Source: Pseudomonadota bacterium (lineage in GTDB: Bacteria > Pseudomonadota > Alphaproteobacteria > Caulobacterales > Caulobacteraceae). Taken from it: a DNA stretch of 6,058 nt. The DNA lies in NCBI GenBank assembly GCA_023433655.1, contig JAEYUE010000036.1:1-6058 (forward strand). Direction: 5' to 3'. A program made the position numbers and the translations under genes. How positions within the stretch are numbered: position 1 is the stretch's first letter; each line of letters begins with the position of its first letter. The notes beneath the pieces were generated by a model that saw only the letters and a program-made list of their open reading frames with translations, ran no database searches and was not told the origin of the DNA. This document shows positions 1 to 5,772 of this stretch, one piece after another.

Positions 1-996
1 CTCCCATTCGAGGCGCTTCCAGTACTCTTCCTCAGGTGCGGCGGGGGTCACCTGCTGCAGGCGCGCCTTCAGGCCCTCGCGCGCCTGGTGCTCCAGTTCG
101 GCCGGCTCGTCGCGGCCGGCGCCGGTGTCGAAGCGCGGCAGGATCGGGGCGCGGGTGGTGACCAGGAAGGCGCAGCGCCGGGCGATGTCGATGGTCGCGT
201 CGCAGGCCTCGGGCAGGTCGGCGAACAGCTCGCGCATGGCCGCGGCCGGCTTGAACCAGTGCTCGCCGGTGATGCGGCGGCGGTCCTCCTGGCCGGTGAA
301 GGCGCCGTCGGCGATGCACAGGAGGGCGTCGTGGCTGCGGGCCTGGGCGGCCTTGGCGTAGTGGACGTCGTTGGTGGCCACCAGGGGGACGTCGTGGGCG
401 TAGGCCCATTCGACGAGACCGCGTTCGGCCTGGGCCTCGCGCGGCAGTCCGTGGCGCTGCAGCTCGACATAGAAGCGGTCGCCGAAGGCGGCCTGCATGG
501 CGGCCAGCGCCGCCGCGGCCTCGGCCGGCTTGTCCTGGGCGAACAGCGGGTCGATGGGGCCGTCGGGGCCGCCGGAGAGCAGGATCAACCCCTCGCTGTG
601 GGCCACGACCTTGTCCCAGGGCACGCTGGGTTCGTCCATGGCTCCGGCCTCGAGGAAGGCCGCCGACGACAGGGCCGACAGGTTCAGCCAACCGGCTTCG
701 TTCTGGACCAGCAGGACCACGGTCGGGCATTTCGCCCAGCGTTCGCTCATGCGGCCGCCGATGCCGGTGACCGGCAGGGCGCAGCCGAGAATGGGCTGGA
801 CCCCGACGTCCCTGGACGCCTGGCTGAACTCGAGGGCCCCGAACAGGTTGGCGCGGTCCGTCACCCCGACCGCCGGCATGCCGGCGTCGGCCGCCAGCCG
901 CGGAACCTTGGCCGCCTTGATCGCGCCTTCCAGCAGCGAATAGGCCGAGCGGACGCGGAGGTGGATGAAGCCCTGGCTGTTCAGCGTGTCGGTCAA
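1..996 (-). CDS. dnaE: DNA polymerase III subunit alpha (N-terminal part, runs off the window)
   Basis: This is the catalytic alpha subunit of the replicative DNA polymerase III holoenzyme, acting at the replication fork. The frame is open for 332 codons and continues past base 1; the family is about 1,150 residues, so only the PHP region and the start of the palm are present. Recognisable segments are FIHLRVRSAYSLLEG (10-24), TDRANLFGALEF (46-57), YVELQRHG (176-183), ATNDVHY (207-213) and SHDALLCI (221-228), which match replicative DnaE1 rather than error-prone DnaE2/ImuC. The start is a TTG at 994-996. An in-frame TGA at 1039-1041 lies upstream, no in-frame ATG or GTG falls between, and an AAGGGA site sits 6 bases before the TTG. 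Three positions that are metal-binding histidines in active PHP domains are arginine here (14, 16, 48), so proofreading by this domain is unlikely. The gene follows a short SOS-regulated frame, with 129 bases between them. Confidence 0.95.
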   Translation of the reverse strand, partial: MTDTLNSQGFIHLRVRSAYSLLEGAIKAAKVPRLAADAGMPAVGVTDRANLFGALEFSQASRDVGVQPILGCALPVTGIGGRMSERWAKCPTVVLLVQNEAGWLNLSALSSAAFLEAGAMDEPSVPWDKVVAHSEGLILLSGGPDGPIDPLFAQDKPAEAAAALAAMQAAFGDRFYVELQRHGLPREAQAERGLVEWAYAHDVPLVATNDVHYAKAAQARSHDALLCIADGAFTGQEDRRRITGEHWFKPAAAMRELFADLPEACDATIDIARRCAFLVTTRAPILPRFDTGAGRDEPAELEHQAREGLKARLQQVTPAAPEEEYWKRLEWE

Positions 997-1125
997 ACCG
1001 GATCCCTTGTCGACGGCGACCCCGTCATGGACCGAGTCTCACATCGCAGGCGACCGCGACACCTCAAACCGGCGCGCCGGCGGTCCTCGCCGGGGACGGT
1101 CTGTGGACAGCCCCGGCCCCGCGCC
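997..1125 (-). other. Leader between the sidA-like gene and dnaE
   Basis: This 129-base stretch holds no further supported gene. On the minus strand it first contains an inverted repeat, CCGGGG at 1111-1116 pairing with CCCCGG at 1090-1095. It could form a stem-loop about 10 bases after the sidA-like stop, but no T-run follows, so a terminator is not well supported. Next is a perfect 12-base palindrome CCGGCGCGCCGG at 1069-1080. A weak promoter-like pair follows, TTGAGG at 1062-1067 with ATGTGA 17 bases on at 1039-1044, and then a GANTC site (GAGTC, 1034-1038), the target of the CcrM methylase in Caulobacterales. Hairpins arise easily by chance at this GC content, so none of these is a firm call. 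Confidence 0.4.
1003..1008 (-). promoter_or_regulatory. Ribosome binding site that fixes the TTG start of dnaE
   Basis: On the minus strand this reads AAGGGA, 6 bases before the TTG at 994-996. The nearby ATG at 1025-1027 is in another frame that stops after a few codons. This TTG is the only usual start codon between the in-frame stop and the conserved sequence, so the site supports it. Confidence 0.6.
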
Positions 1126-1221
1126 TCAGGCCGCCGAGGTCAGCAACGCCGCCTGCCACACCATCCAGACGAAGCCGCCGCACGAAACCAGCGACAGTGC
1201 ATCCCGAACCCAACGCGCCAT
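1126..1221 (-). CDS. sidA: Small SOS-induced membrane protein, SidA-like cell-division inhibitor
   Basis: This 31-residue frame is too short for ordinary gene calling but has a full expression signal. It starts at ATG 1219-1221, 7 bases after GGAGG (1229-1233), and stops at TGA 1126-1128. A second in-frame ATG at 1225-1227 lies only 1 base from GGAGG and is less likely. The peptide opens with MARWVRD, giving a basic N-terminus. From residue 8 on it is one hydrophobic stretch with W19, M20, W22 and Q23, which fits a single helix in the inner membrane with the N-terminus in the cytoplasm. The promoter directly upstream carries LexA operators. In Caulobacter crescentus SidA is a 29-residue inner-membrane peptide induced by DNA damage that blocks division by acting on the late division proteins FtsW and FtsN. 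Matching size, topology, control and the neighbouring dnaE support homology. The sequence match itself was not tested, so the name is an inference. Confidence 0.75.
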   Translation of the reverse strand: MARWVRDALSLVSCGGFVWMVWQAALLTSAA

Positions 1222-1228
1222 GATCATC

Positions 1229-1233
1229 CCTCC
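1229..1233 (-). promoter_or_regulatory. Ribosome binding site of the sidA-like gene
   Basis: A GGAGG on the minus strand stands 7 bases before the ATG at 1219-1221 and decides for that start over the ATG at 1225-1227. Its strength is part of the case that this tiny frame is translated. Confidence 0.75.
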
Positions 1234-1241
1234 GCATATAT

Positions 1242-1256
1242 GTTCCGGGAATGTTC
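1242..1256 (-). promoter_or_regulatory. LexA operator (SOS box), perfect match
   Basis: The plus strand reads GTTC, seven bases, GTTC; on the transcribed strand it is GAACATTCCCGGAAC. This is the direct-repeat LexA box of alphaproteobacteria, including Caulobacter. It overlaps the -10 element and the likely transcription start, where bound LexA would block RNA polymerase until DNA damage triggers its self-cleavage. Confidence 0.88.
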
Positions 1257-1281
1257 TAGGTTGCTGGTTTGTTCCAGTCAA
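1253..1281 (-). promoter_or_regulatory. Sigma-70-type promoter of the sidA-like gene, SOS controlled
   Basis: On the minus strand a -35 element TTGACT (1276-1281, five of six to TTGACA) is followed by a 17-base spacer and a -10 element TAGAAC (1253-1258, four of six to TATAAT). Transcription would start near 1246, leaving a leader of about 25 bases before the ATG at 1221. One LexA box covers the -10 element and start point and another fills the spacer, so the promoter should be silent until DNA is damaged. It may also feed transcription into dnaE. Confidence 0.75.
1260..1274 (-). promoter_or_regulatory. Second, near-consensus LexA box
   Basis: The plus strand reads GTTG, seven bases, GTTC, one mismatch from the consensus. 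It lies 18 bases from the perfect box in the same orientation, inside the spacer between the -35 and -10 elements. It could give cooperative or tighter repression; binding is an inference. Confidence 0.5.
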
Positions 1282-1307
1282 GGTCGGAGCCGGGCGCCGC
1301 GTAGACC

Positions 1308-1709
1308 TCAGCGGCGCAGTCGATCCTCACATTCGGCGACGCCGTCGCTCACCGCGGCCTCTGCGTACAGATCGCGGGCCCGACTCCAGGCCGCCCGCGC
1401 GTCAGACGGCCTCTGCAGCCCGTCCAGCGCCAAGGCCTTCAGGCGCAGCGAGTTGGCGAGATCGAGCGGACGGCCGGCGGCTTCGTAGAGGGTGACGGCC
1501 TGCTCTGCGGCCGACAGCGCCTGCGCGTTTCGACCCGCCTCGCGGTCGAGGTCGGACAGATGGCGCAAGGCGTCGCCCTCGAGCAGGCCTTGACCGGCGT
1601 CGCGGGCCGCGGCGCCGGCGCGGGCGTAGGATTCGCGGGCTTCACCTGCCCTCCCCGCACGGCGCGCGGCCCGGGCCCCAGCCAGAAGGGCTTCGATCTC
1701 AGGGCTCAT
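1308..1709 (-). CDS. Small TPR-repeat protein of unknown role
   Basis: This 133-residue protein is almost all alpha-helical and rich in alanine and arginine, with no signal peptide and no membrane segment, so it is probably cytoplasmic. Helix pairs typical of tetratricopeptide repeats can be seen around residues 5-37 (ALLAGARAARRAGRAGEARE), 44-77 (ALRHL through AVTLYEA) and 84-117 (ANSLRLKALA through ARDLYAEA). Such repeats usually bind other proteins, but no partner can be named. The start chosen is ATG 1707-1709, because GGAGG stands 5 bases before it. An in-frame GTG at 1737-1739 would add ten residues but has no good binding site. The gene lies 47 bases after lolD and may be the last member of that transcript. 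It ends 26 bases before the -35 element of the SOS promoter. No terminator is visible. Confidence 0.8.
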   Translation of the reverse strand: MSPEIEALLAGARAARRAGRAGEARESYARAGAAARDAGQGLLEGDALRHLSDLDREAGRNAQALSAAEQAVTLYEAAGRPLDLANSLRLKALALDGLQRPSDARAAWSRARDLYAEAAVSDGVAECEDRLRR

Positions 1710-1756
1710 GGCGACCTCCGTCTGCGCGGAGATTATCACCCGGGGCCCGGCGCGTG

Positions 1757-2464
1757 TCAGTAAGCGTGGCTCTCCGCCGGGCGCTCTTCCAAGTGGCCGT
1801 CCTTGAGCGCGAAGACCCGGTCCATGTGACCGGCCAGCTCCATGTTGTGGGTGGCGATCAGGGCGGCGACGCCGGTCTGTTTGACGAGGTCGTGCAGGGC
1901 CTCGAACACGGTCTGGCTGGTGGCCGGGTCGAGGTTGCCGGTGGGCTCGTCGGCGAGCAGCAGGCGCGGCCGGTTGGCGAGCGCGCGGGCGACGGCGACG
2001 CGCTGGCGTTCGCCGCCCGAGAGCTGGGCCGGCTGATGGGTCAGGCGGTCGGCGAGGCCGAGTTTCTCCAGCAGCTCCGTGGCGCGGGCGCGGGCGGCTT
2101 CGCGGCCGACGCCGGCGATGCGCAGCGGCAGGGCGACGTTGTCGCGGGCGTCGAACTCCGGGAGCAGGTGGTGGAACAGGTAGACGAAGCCGATGGCGCC
2201 GAGGCGCACACGGGTGCGGGCGCTGTCGGGCAGATGGCCCATCTCCTGGCCATCGATGCGCACCTCGCCCGAGGTCGGGTGCTCCAGCAGGCCGGCGGCG
2301 TGCAGCAGGGACGACTTGCCCGAGCCGGAGGGGCCGATCAGGCCGACGACCTCGCCCGGCCTGACGTCGAGATCGACACCCTTGAGCACGGTCAGACCGC
2401 CCGTGGCGGTGTCGTAGGTGCGGGTCAGGTTCCGCACCGACAGGACGGGGGCGGTCTCACTCAT
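1757..2464 (-). CDS. lolD: Lipoprotein-releasing ABC transporter, ATP-binding protein LolD
   Basis: LolD is the cytoplasmic ATPase of the LolCDE machine, which uses ATP to pull outer-membrane lipoproteins from the inner membrane and pass them to the periplasmic carrier LolA. The 235 residues are normal for the family. Visible motifs are Walker A GPSGSGKS (44-51), the Lol-type FHHLLPEF (97-104), signature LSGGE (148-152), Walker B LLLADEP with catalytic E173, the D-loop GNLD (176-179) and H-loop histidine 206. One point is odd: the Q-loop, normally VYQFHHLL, reads VYLFHHLL, with leucine 96 from a CTG codon where glutamine (CAG) is expected. The ATG overlaps the end of the permease gene by 8 bases, and a GGAGG (2474-2478) precedes it inside that gene, so the two are translated together. 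MacB- or FtsE-type ATPases are less likely because of the FHHLLPEF segment and the partner permease. Confidence 0.93.
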   Translation of the reverse strand: MSETAPVLSVRNLTRTYDTATGGLTVLKGVDLDVRPGEVVGLIGPSGSGKSSLLHAAGLLEHPTSGEVRIDGQEMGHLPDSARTRVRLGAIGFVYLFHHLLPEFDARDNVALPLRIAGVGREAARARATELLEKLGLADRLTHQPAQLSGGERQRVAVARALANRPRLLLADEPTGNLDPATSQTVFEALHDLVKQTGVAALIATHNMELAGHMDRVFALKDGHLEERPAESHAY

Positions 2465-3761
2465 AGCGGAGCGCCTCCACCGGATCGAGCTTGGCGGCCT
2501 GCCACGAGGGGATCAGACCGGCCACGCAGCTCATGAAGAAGGACCAGAGGGTGACCCAGACGACGTCGAGCGGATCGACCTCCGCCGGAATGGCCTCGAG
2601 CATGTAGACGTCGGCGTCGAACAGCCGGACCTGGAACAGGGCTTCGAGGAAGTGCTGGATGGAGCCGATGTTGAGGCAGAACAGCAGGCCGAGGACCTGG
2701 CCGGTGACCGTGCCGGCCACGCCGATCGCGGCGCCGGCGATGAAGAAGACGCGAAGCATCGAACCCTGGCTGGCCCCGACGGTGCGCAGGATGGCGATGT
2801 CGCGGGTCTTGTTCTTCACCAGCATGACGATGCCGGAGATGATGTTGAGGGCGGCGATGGCGACGACGAGGCCGAGGATGATGCTCATGGCCACGCGCTC
2901 GACCTTCAACGCCCCCCAGAAGGCGGCGAGGCGGTCGCGCCAGTCGCTGACGATGGCGCTGACGCCGGCGGCCTGCCGCACGGGGACCAGCAGCTCGCCG
3001 ACCCGGTCCGGCTCCTGCACCTTCAGTTCGATGACGTCCCAGACGCCTTCCTTGGCGAAGAACAGCTGGGCCTGCTCCAGCGGCATGAAGATGAAGGCGC
3101 GGTCGAAGTCGGCGGTGCCGGAGCTGAACATGCCGCCGACGCGGTAGGTCTTTTCCAGACCGCCGAGGTTGCCCAGGGCGCTGTCCGCCCCGGTCGGGGA
3201 ATAGAGGGTGATCGGATCGCCTACCCGCAGGCCCATGCCGTCGGCCAGGGCCTTGCCGATCAGGATGTTGTCGCCGCCATACGCCCCCTGGCCGAAGCTG
3301 CGGCGAGCCTGTTCGTCGAGGCTGTCGTAGACGTAGGCCATGGAGTCGAGGTCGCCGGGCCGGATGCCGCGAACCATGGCGCCGGTGGTGACGCCGGCGG
3401 CGCGGACGATGCTCTGGCTCTCGGTCAGGGGCGTGACGCTGACCACGCCGGGCACCTGGCTGATGCGCCGGACGGCGGCGTCGCGGTCGGGCGAGACCAG
3501 CACCTGGCCCTGGACGTACATGTGCCCGTTGAAGGACAGCATGCGGTCGAGCAGCTCGTTGCGGAAGCCGGCCATGATGCTCATGACCGTGATCAGGGCC
3601 ATCACCGCCAGGGCGATGGCGACGTAGGAGATGATGGCGATCAGGGCGATGCCGCCCTCCCTGCGGCGCGCGCGCAGGTAGCGCATGGCCAGGCCGAACT
3701 CCCAGGCGGAGAAGGCGCCGGCGGGCTTGATCGGCTTCGCGGCCGCCCCGGCGTCGGTCAT
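2457..3761 (-). CDS. lolC: Lipoprotein-releasing ABC transporter permease, LolC/LolE family
   Basis: This is the inner-membrane subunit of the lipoprotein-releasing transporter. It has 434 residues and the family layout: a cytoplasmic N-terminus with WEFGLAMRYLRARRREGG (20-37), a first membrane helix (about 38-64), a large periplasmic domain (about 65-285), then three helices (about 291-316, 338-365 and 398-418). The segment NIISGIVMLVKNKTRDIAIL (306-325) followed by RTVGAS is the conserved coupling region that contacts the ATPase. The C-terminus PVEALRYE is also typical. Many alphaproteobacteria have one LolC/E gene beside lolD, so the complex may contain two copies of it; only one is visible here. 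The start at ATG 3759-3761 overlaps the proS stop as ATGA and has a GAGG about 8 bases upstream. The frame stays open further upstream, but that part lies wholly inside proS and looks like frameshifted proS sequence. Confidence 0.93.
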   Translation of the reverse strand: MTDAGAAAKPIKPAGAFSAWEFGLAMRYLRARRREGGIALIAIISYVAIALAVMALITVMSIMAGFRNELLDRMLSFNGHMYVQGQVLVSPDRDAAVRRISQVPGVVSVTPLTESQSIVRAAGVTTGAMVRGIRPGDLDSMAYVYDSLDEQARRSFGQGAYGGDNILIGKALADGMGLRVGDPITLYSPTGADSALGNLGGLEKTYRVGGMFSSGTADFDRAFIFMPLEQAQLFFAKEGVWDVIELKVQEPDRVGELLVPVRQAAGVSAIVSDWRDRLAAFWGALKVERVAMSIILGLVVAIAALNIISGIVMLVKNKTRDIAILRTVGASQGSMLRVFFIAGAAIGVAGTVTGQVLGLLFCLNIGSIQHFLEALFQVRLFDADVYMLEAIPAEVDPLDVVWVTLWSFFMSCVAGLIPSWQAAKLDPVEALRYE

Positions 3762-5074
3762 GCGGTCAGCCTCGCGAGGGCGTCGTCCAGCGACATGGAC
3801 AGCTTCTCGCCGGTGGCCCGGCGCTTCAGCTCGACCACGCCGTCGGCGAGGCCCTTGGGCCCGATGGTCAGCTGCCACGGCACGCCGATCAGGTCGGCGG
3901 TGGCGAACTTGCCGCCGGGGCGCTCGTCGGTGTCGTCGTAGAGGACGTCCTTGCCAGCGGCCTCGAGCTTCGCGACCGCGTCCTCGCAGGCGGCGGAGAC
4001 GGCGGCGTCGTTGGCGCGCAGGTTGATGACCACGACGTCGAAGGGAGCCACGGCGTCGGGCCAGACGATGCCGCCCTCGTCATGGCTGGCCTCGATGATG
4101 GTGCCCAGCAGTCGCGACACGCCGACGCCGTAGGAGCCCATGTGGACGGGCGTGTCCTTGCCGTCCGGCCCCTGCACATTGGCCTTCATCGGGGCCGAGT
4201 ATTTGGTCCCGAAGTAGAAGATGTGGCCGACCTCGATGCCGCGGGCCGACAGGCGGTCGTCCTCGACGGTCTCGGCCTCGAAGCGGCCGGCGTCGTGCAT
4301 CTCCTCGGTGGCGGCGTAAAGGCCGGTGCGCTCGTCGACGATCGCCTGCAGGTCGTCCCAGTCGACGTCGCCGCCGGGGGCGGGCATTTCGACCAGCTTG
4401 CGATCGCAGAACACGGCGCTCTCGCCGGTGTCGGCGAGGACGATGAACTCGTGGCTGAGGTCGCCGCCGATGGGGCCGGTGTCGGCGCGCATCGGCACGG
4501 CCTTCAGCCCCATGCGGGCGAAGGTGTTCAGATAGGCCACGAACATGCGGTTATAGGCGCGACGCGCCGAGGCCTCGTCGATGTCGAAGCTGTAGGCGTC
4601 CTTCATCAGGAACTCGCGGCCGCGCATGACGCCGAAGCGCGGGCGGCGCTCGTCGCGGAACTTCCACTGGATGTGGAAGAGATTGAGCGGCAGCGCCTTG
4701 TAGGACTTCACATAGGCCCGGAAGATGTCGGTGATCATCTCCTCGTTGGTCGGGCCGTAGAGCAGCTCGCGCTCGTGCCGGTCGGTGATGCGCAGCATCT
4801 CGGGGCCGTAGGCGTCGTAGCGGCCGGACTCGCGCCACAGGTCGGCGAGCTGGAGGGTCGGCATCAGCAGCTCGACGGCCCCCGCCCTCACCTGCTCCTC
4901 GCGCACGATCTGCTCGATCTTCCTCAGCACCCGCAGGCCGAGCGGCAGCCAGGCGTAGATGCCGGCGGCCTCCTGGCGGATCAGGCCGGCGCGCAGCATC
5001 AGCTGGTGGGAGACGATCTGGGCGTCCGAGGGAGCCTCTTTGAGCGTGGGCAGGAAGTAGCGCGACAGGCGCAT
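3758..5074 (-). CDS. proS: Prolyl-tRNA synthetase, short form without editing insertion
   Basis: The enzyme attaches proline to tRNA-Pro in the cytoplasm using ATP. Its 438 residues form a class II synthetase core and an anticodon-binding domain. Visible are the motif 1 region (about 38-72, GIYAWLPLGLRVL), the TNEE proline-site motif (109-112), motif 2 with FRDE (139-142) and RFGVMRGREF (146-155), and motif 3 GSYGVGVSR with R321 (313-321). The anticodon domain follows from about 344. Bacterial ProRS of the E. coli type carries an insertion of about 180 residues between motifs 2 and 3 that removes mischarged alanine. Here that interval is only about 157 residues in total, so the insertion is absent, as is usual in alphaproteobacteria. 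The start MRLSRYFLPT matches the family, although the upstream ribosome site is weak. The stop overlaps the permease start by 4 bases. Confidence 0.96.
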   Translation of the reverse strand: MRLSRYFLPTLKEAPSDAQIVSHQLMLRAGLIRQEAAGIYAWLPLGLRVLRKIEQIVREEQVRAGAVELLMPTLQLADLWRESGRYDAYGPEMLRITDRHERELLYGPTNEEMITDIFRAYVKSYKALPLNLFHIQWKFRDERRPRFGVMRGREFLMKDAYSFDIDEASARRAYNRMFVAYLNTFARMGLKAVPMRADTGPIGGDLSHEFIVLADTGESAVFCDRKLVEMPAPGGDVDWDDLQAIVDERTGLYAATEEMHDAGRFEAETVEDDRLSARGIEVGHIFYFGTKYSAPMKANVQGPDGKDTPVHMGSYGVGVSRLLGTIIEASHDEGGIVWPDAVAPFDVVVINLRANDAAVSAACEDAVAKLEAAGKDVLYDDTDERPGGKFATADLIGVPWQLTIGPKGLADGVVELKRRATGEKLSMSLDDALARLTA

Positions 5075-5161
5075 GGGCAGAATCCGGAACAGAGTGAAGC
5101 ACCGCTTTAGCCGCTCGCACGGGGCGAAAGCTAGGCGGTCGTCACAAACGCGCGGCCGCCG
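5075..5161 (-). other. Gap before proS, possible promoter region
   Basis: These 87 bases are the only clear non-coding gap in the right half of the window, so a proS promoter would most easily lie here. No convincing -35/-10 pair was found; TTGTGA near its distal end has no good -10 partner. A GANTC site (GAATC) lies at 5080-5084, six bases before the proS ATG. No terminator with a T-run is seen after the preceding gene. Confidence 0.35.
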
Positions 5162-5500
5162 TTACGGATGCGGCAGGCCGATGCCGTAGCGGGCCGCCAG
5201 ATAGGGGGCGATGGCGTGGTCCTGCAGGAAGCGGCGGCCGGTGGCCTCGCTGACCTGGGCCTCGGGCCAGTCGAAGTCGCCGTCGAGGACGAGAATGGGA
5301 CAGGACTGGTGCGCCTCGCCGACCAGTTCGACGACCGGCGGACGCGGGCGCGGGAAGGCCAGCCGGGTGATCCCGATCTGGTCCTTCAGCGCGGGATAGA
5401 AGGCCAGCACGCCCTCGATGTAGGCGCCGGCCGGGCAGAACCAGGGGCCGCCCTGGTCGTCGGTCCAGTCCGGATCAATCAGAAACAGTCGGTCGGTCAT
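5162..5500 (-). CDS. DUF3088-like thioredoxin-fold protein, function unknown
   Basis: This 112-residue soluble protein resembles the DUF3088 family as I remember it: an N-terminal strand RLFLIDPDW (4-12), a FCPAGAYIEGVLAFYP segment (21-36), RLAFPRPRPPVVELVGE (46-62), SCPILVLDGD (66-75) and the C-terminal YGIGLPHP (105-112). The layout suggests a thioredoxin or glutaredoxin-like fold. C22 sits where the first cysteine of a CPxC motif would be, but the second is replaced by G25. C67-P68 stands where such folds have a cis-proline. Redox activity is therefore possible but not shown. The start used is ATG 5498-5500. An in-frame GTG at 5507-5509 would overlap the previous stop as GTGA and add three residues; neither has a clear ribosome site. 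It belongs to the mce and DUF1467 gene row by spacing. Confidence 0.8.
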   Translation of the reverse strand: MTDRLFLIDPDWTDDQGGPWFCPAGAYIEGVLAFYPALKDQIGITRLAFPRPRPPVVELVGEAHQSCPILVLDGDFDWPEAQVSEATGRRFLQDHAIAPYLAARYGIGLPHP

Positions 5501-5505
5501 GGCGA

Positions 5506-5772
5506 TCACGCAGGCGGGGTGAGTTCAGGCAGGGGCATCCAGCCGATCCAGACCAGCGCCATGATCAGGGCCCAGACCAGGGCCGCGACCCAGGTGGTGG
5601 TGAGGAACTTCTTCTTCAGATTGGGCTGGACCGGCGCGCCCCACTGGGCCCCGTCGGTCGGCCGCTCCTGGTTGGACTGGTTCATGCCCAGCGGCAGGAT
5701 GGCGAAGAGCACCACCCACCAGCAGACGATGTAGACCGCCAGCATGGTGACGGGACCGATCGGCAGGCCCAT
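5506..5772 (-). CDS. DUF1467 family two-helix membrane protein
   Basis: This 88-residue inner-membrane protein has two hydrophobic helices (about 8-30 and 58-79) joined by a polar stretch of about 27 residues. The family pattern is clear: YIVCWWVVLFAILPLG (14-29), the middle GAQWGAPVQPNLKKKF (41-56) and TTTWVAALVWALI (58-70). DUF1467 proteins are common in alphaproteobacteria and, in my recollection, often sit next to methylmalonyl-CoA epimerase and proS; their function is not known. The ATG shares one base with the mce stop (TGATG), and a GAAGGAG site (5780-5786) stands 7 bases upstream, so translation is likely coupled to mce. Confidence 0.88.
   Translation of the reverse strand: MGLPIGPVTMLAVYIVCWWVVLFAILPLGMNQSNQERPTDGAQWGAPVQPNLKKKFLTTTWVAALVWALIMALVWIGWMPLPELTPPA

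Noticed and set aside
1069..1080. Perfect 12-base palindrome CCGGCGCGCCGG as a regulator site
   Set aside because: Short GC palindromes are expected by chance in such GC-rich DNA, and no known regulator motif was recognised.
1101..1110. DnaA-box-like sequence CTGTCCACA on the minus strand
   Set aside because: It has two mismatches to the TTATCCACA consensus and stands alone, with no cluster, so chance is the better explanation.
1090..1116. Rho-independent terminator after the sidA-like gene
   Set aside because: The CCGGGG/CCCCGG stem is only 6 base pairs with a loop of about 15 bases and no T-run follows, so it is noted only as a possible stem-loop.
88..1488. Plus-strand open frame of 466 codons across dnaE, the leader and the TPR gene
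   Set aside because: It runs antisense through three independently supported minus-strand features, including the SOS promoter, and its translation resembles no protein.
3762..3878. Upstream extension of the permease frame into proS
   Set aside because: The extra 39 residues are arginine and proline rich and overlap well-conserved proS C-terminal sequence; the ATG at 3759-3761 with ATGA overlap and a ribosome site is the natural start.
2418..3941. Long plus-strand open frame of 507 codons opposite the permease gene
   Set aside because: It is antisense to a clear LolC/E gene, is rich in D, G, H, A and E as expected from the reverse of GC-rich codons, and shows no family motif.
4082..5110. 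Plus-strand open frame of 342 codons opposite proS
   Set aside because: It is an antisense shadow of proS with low-complexity composition and no recognisable domain.
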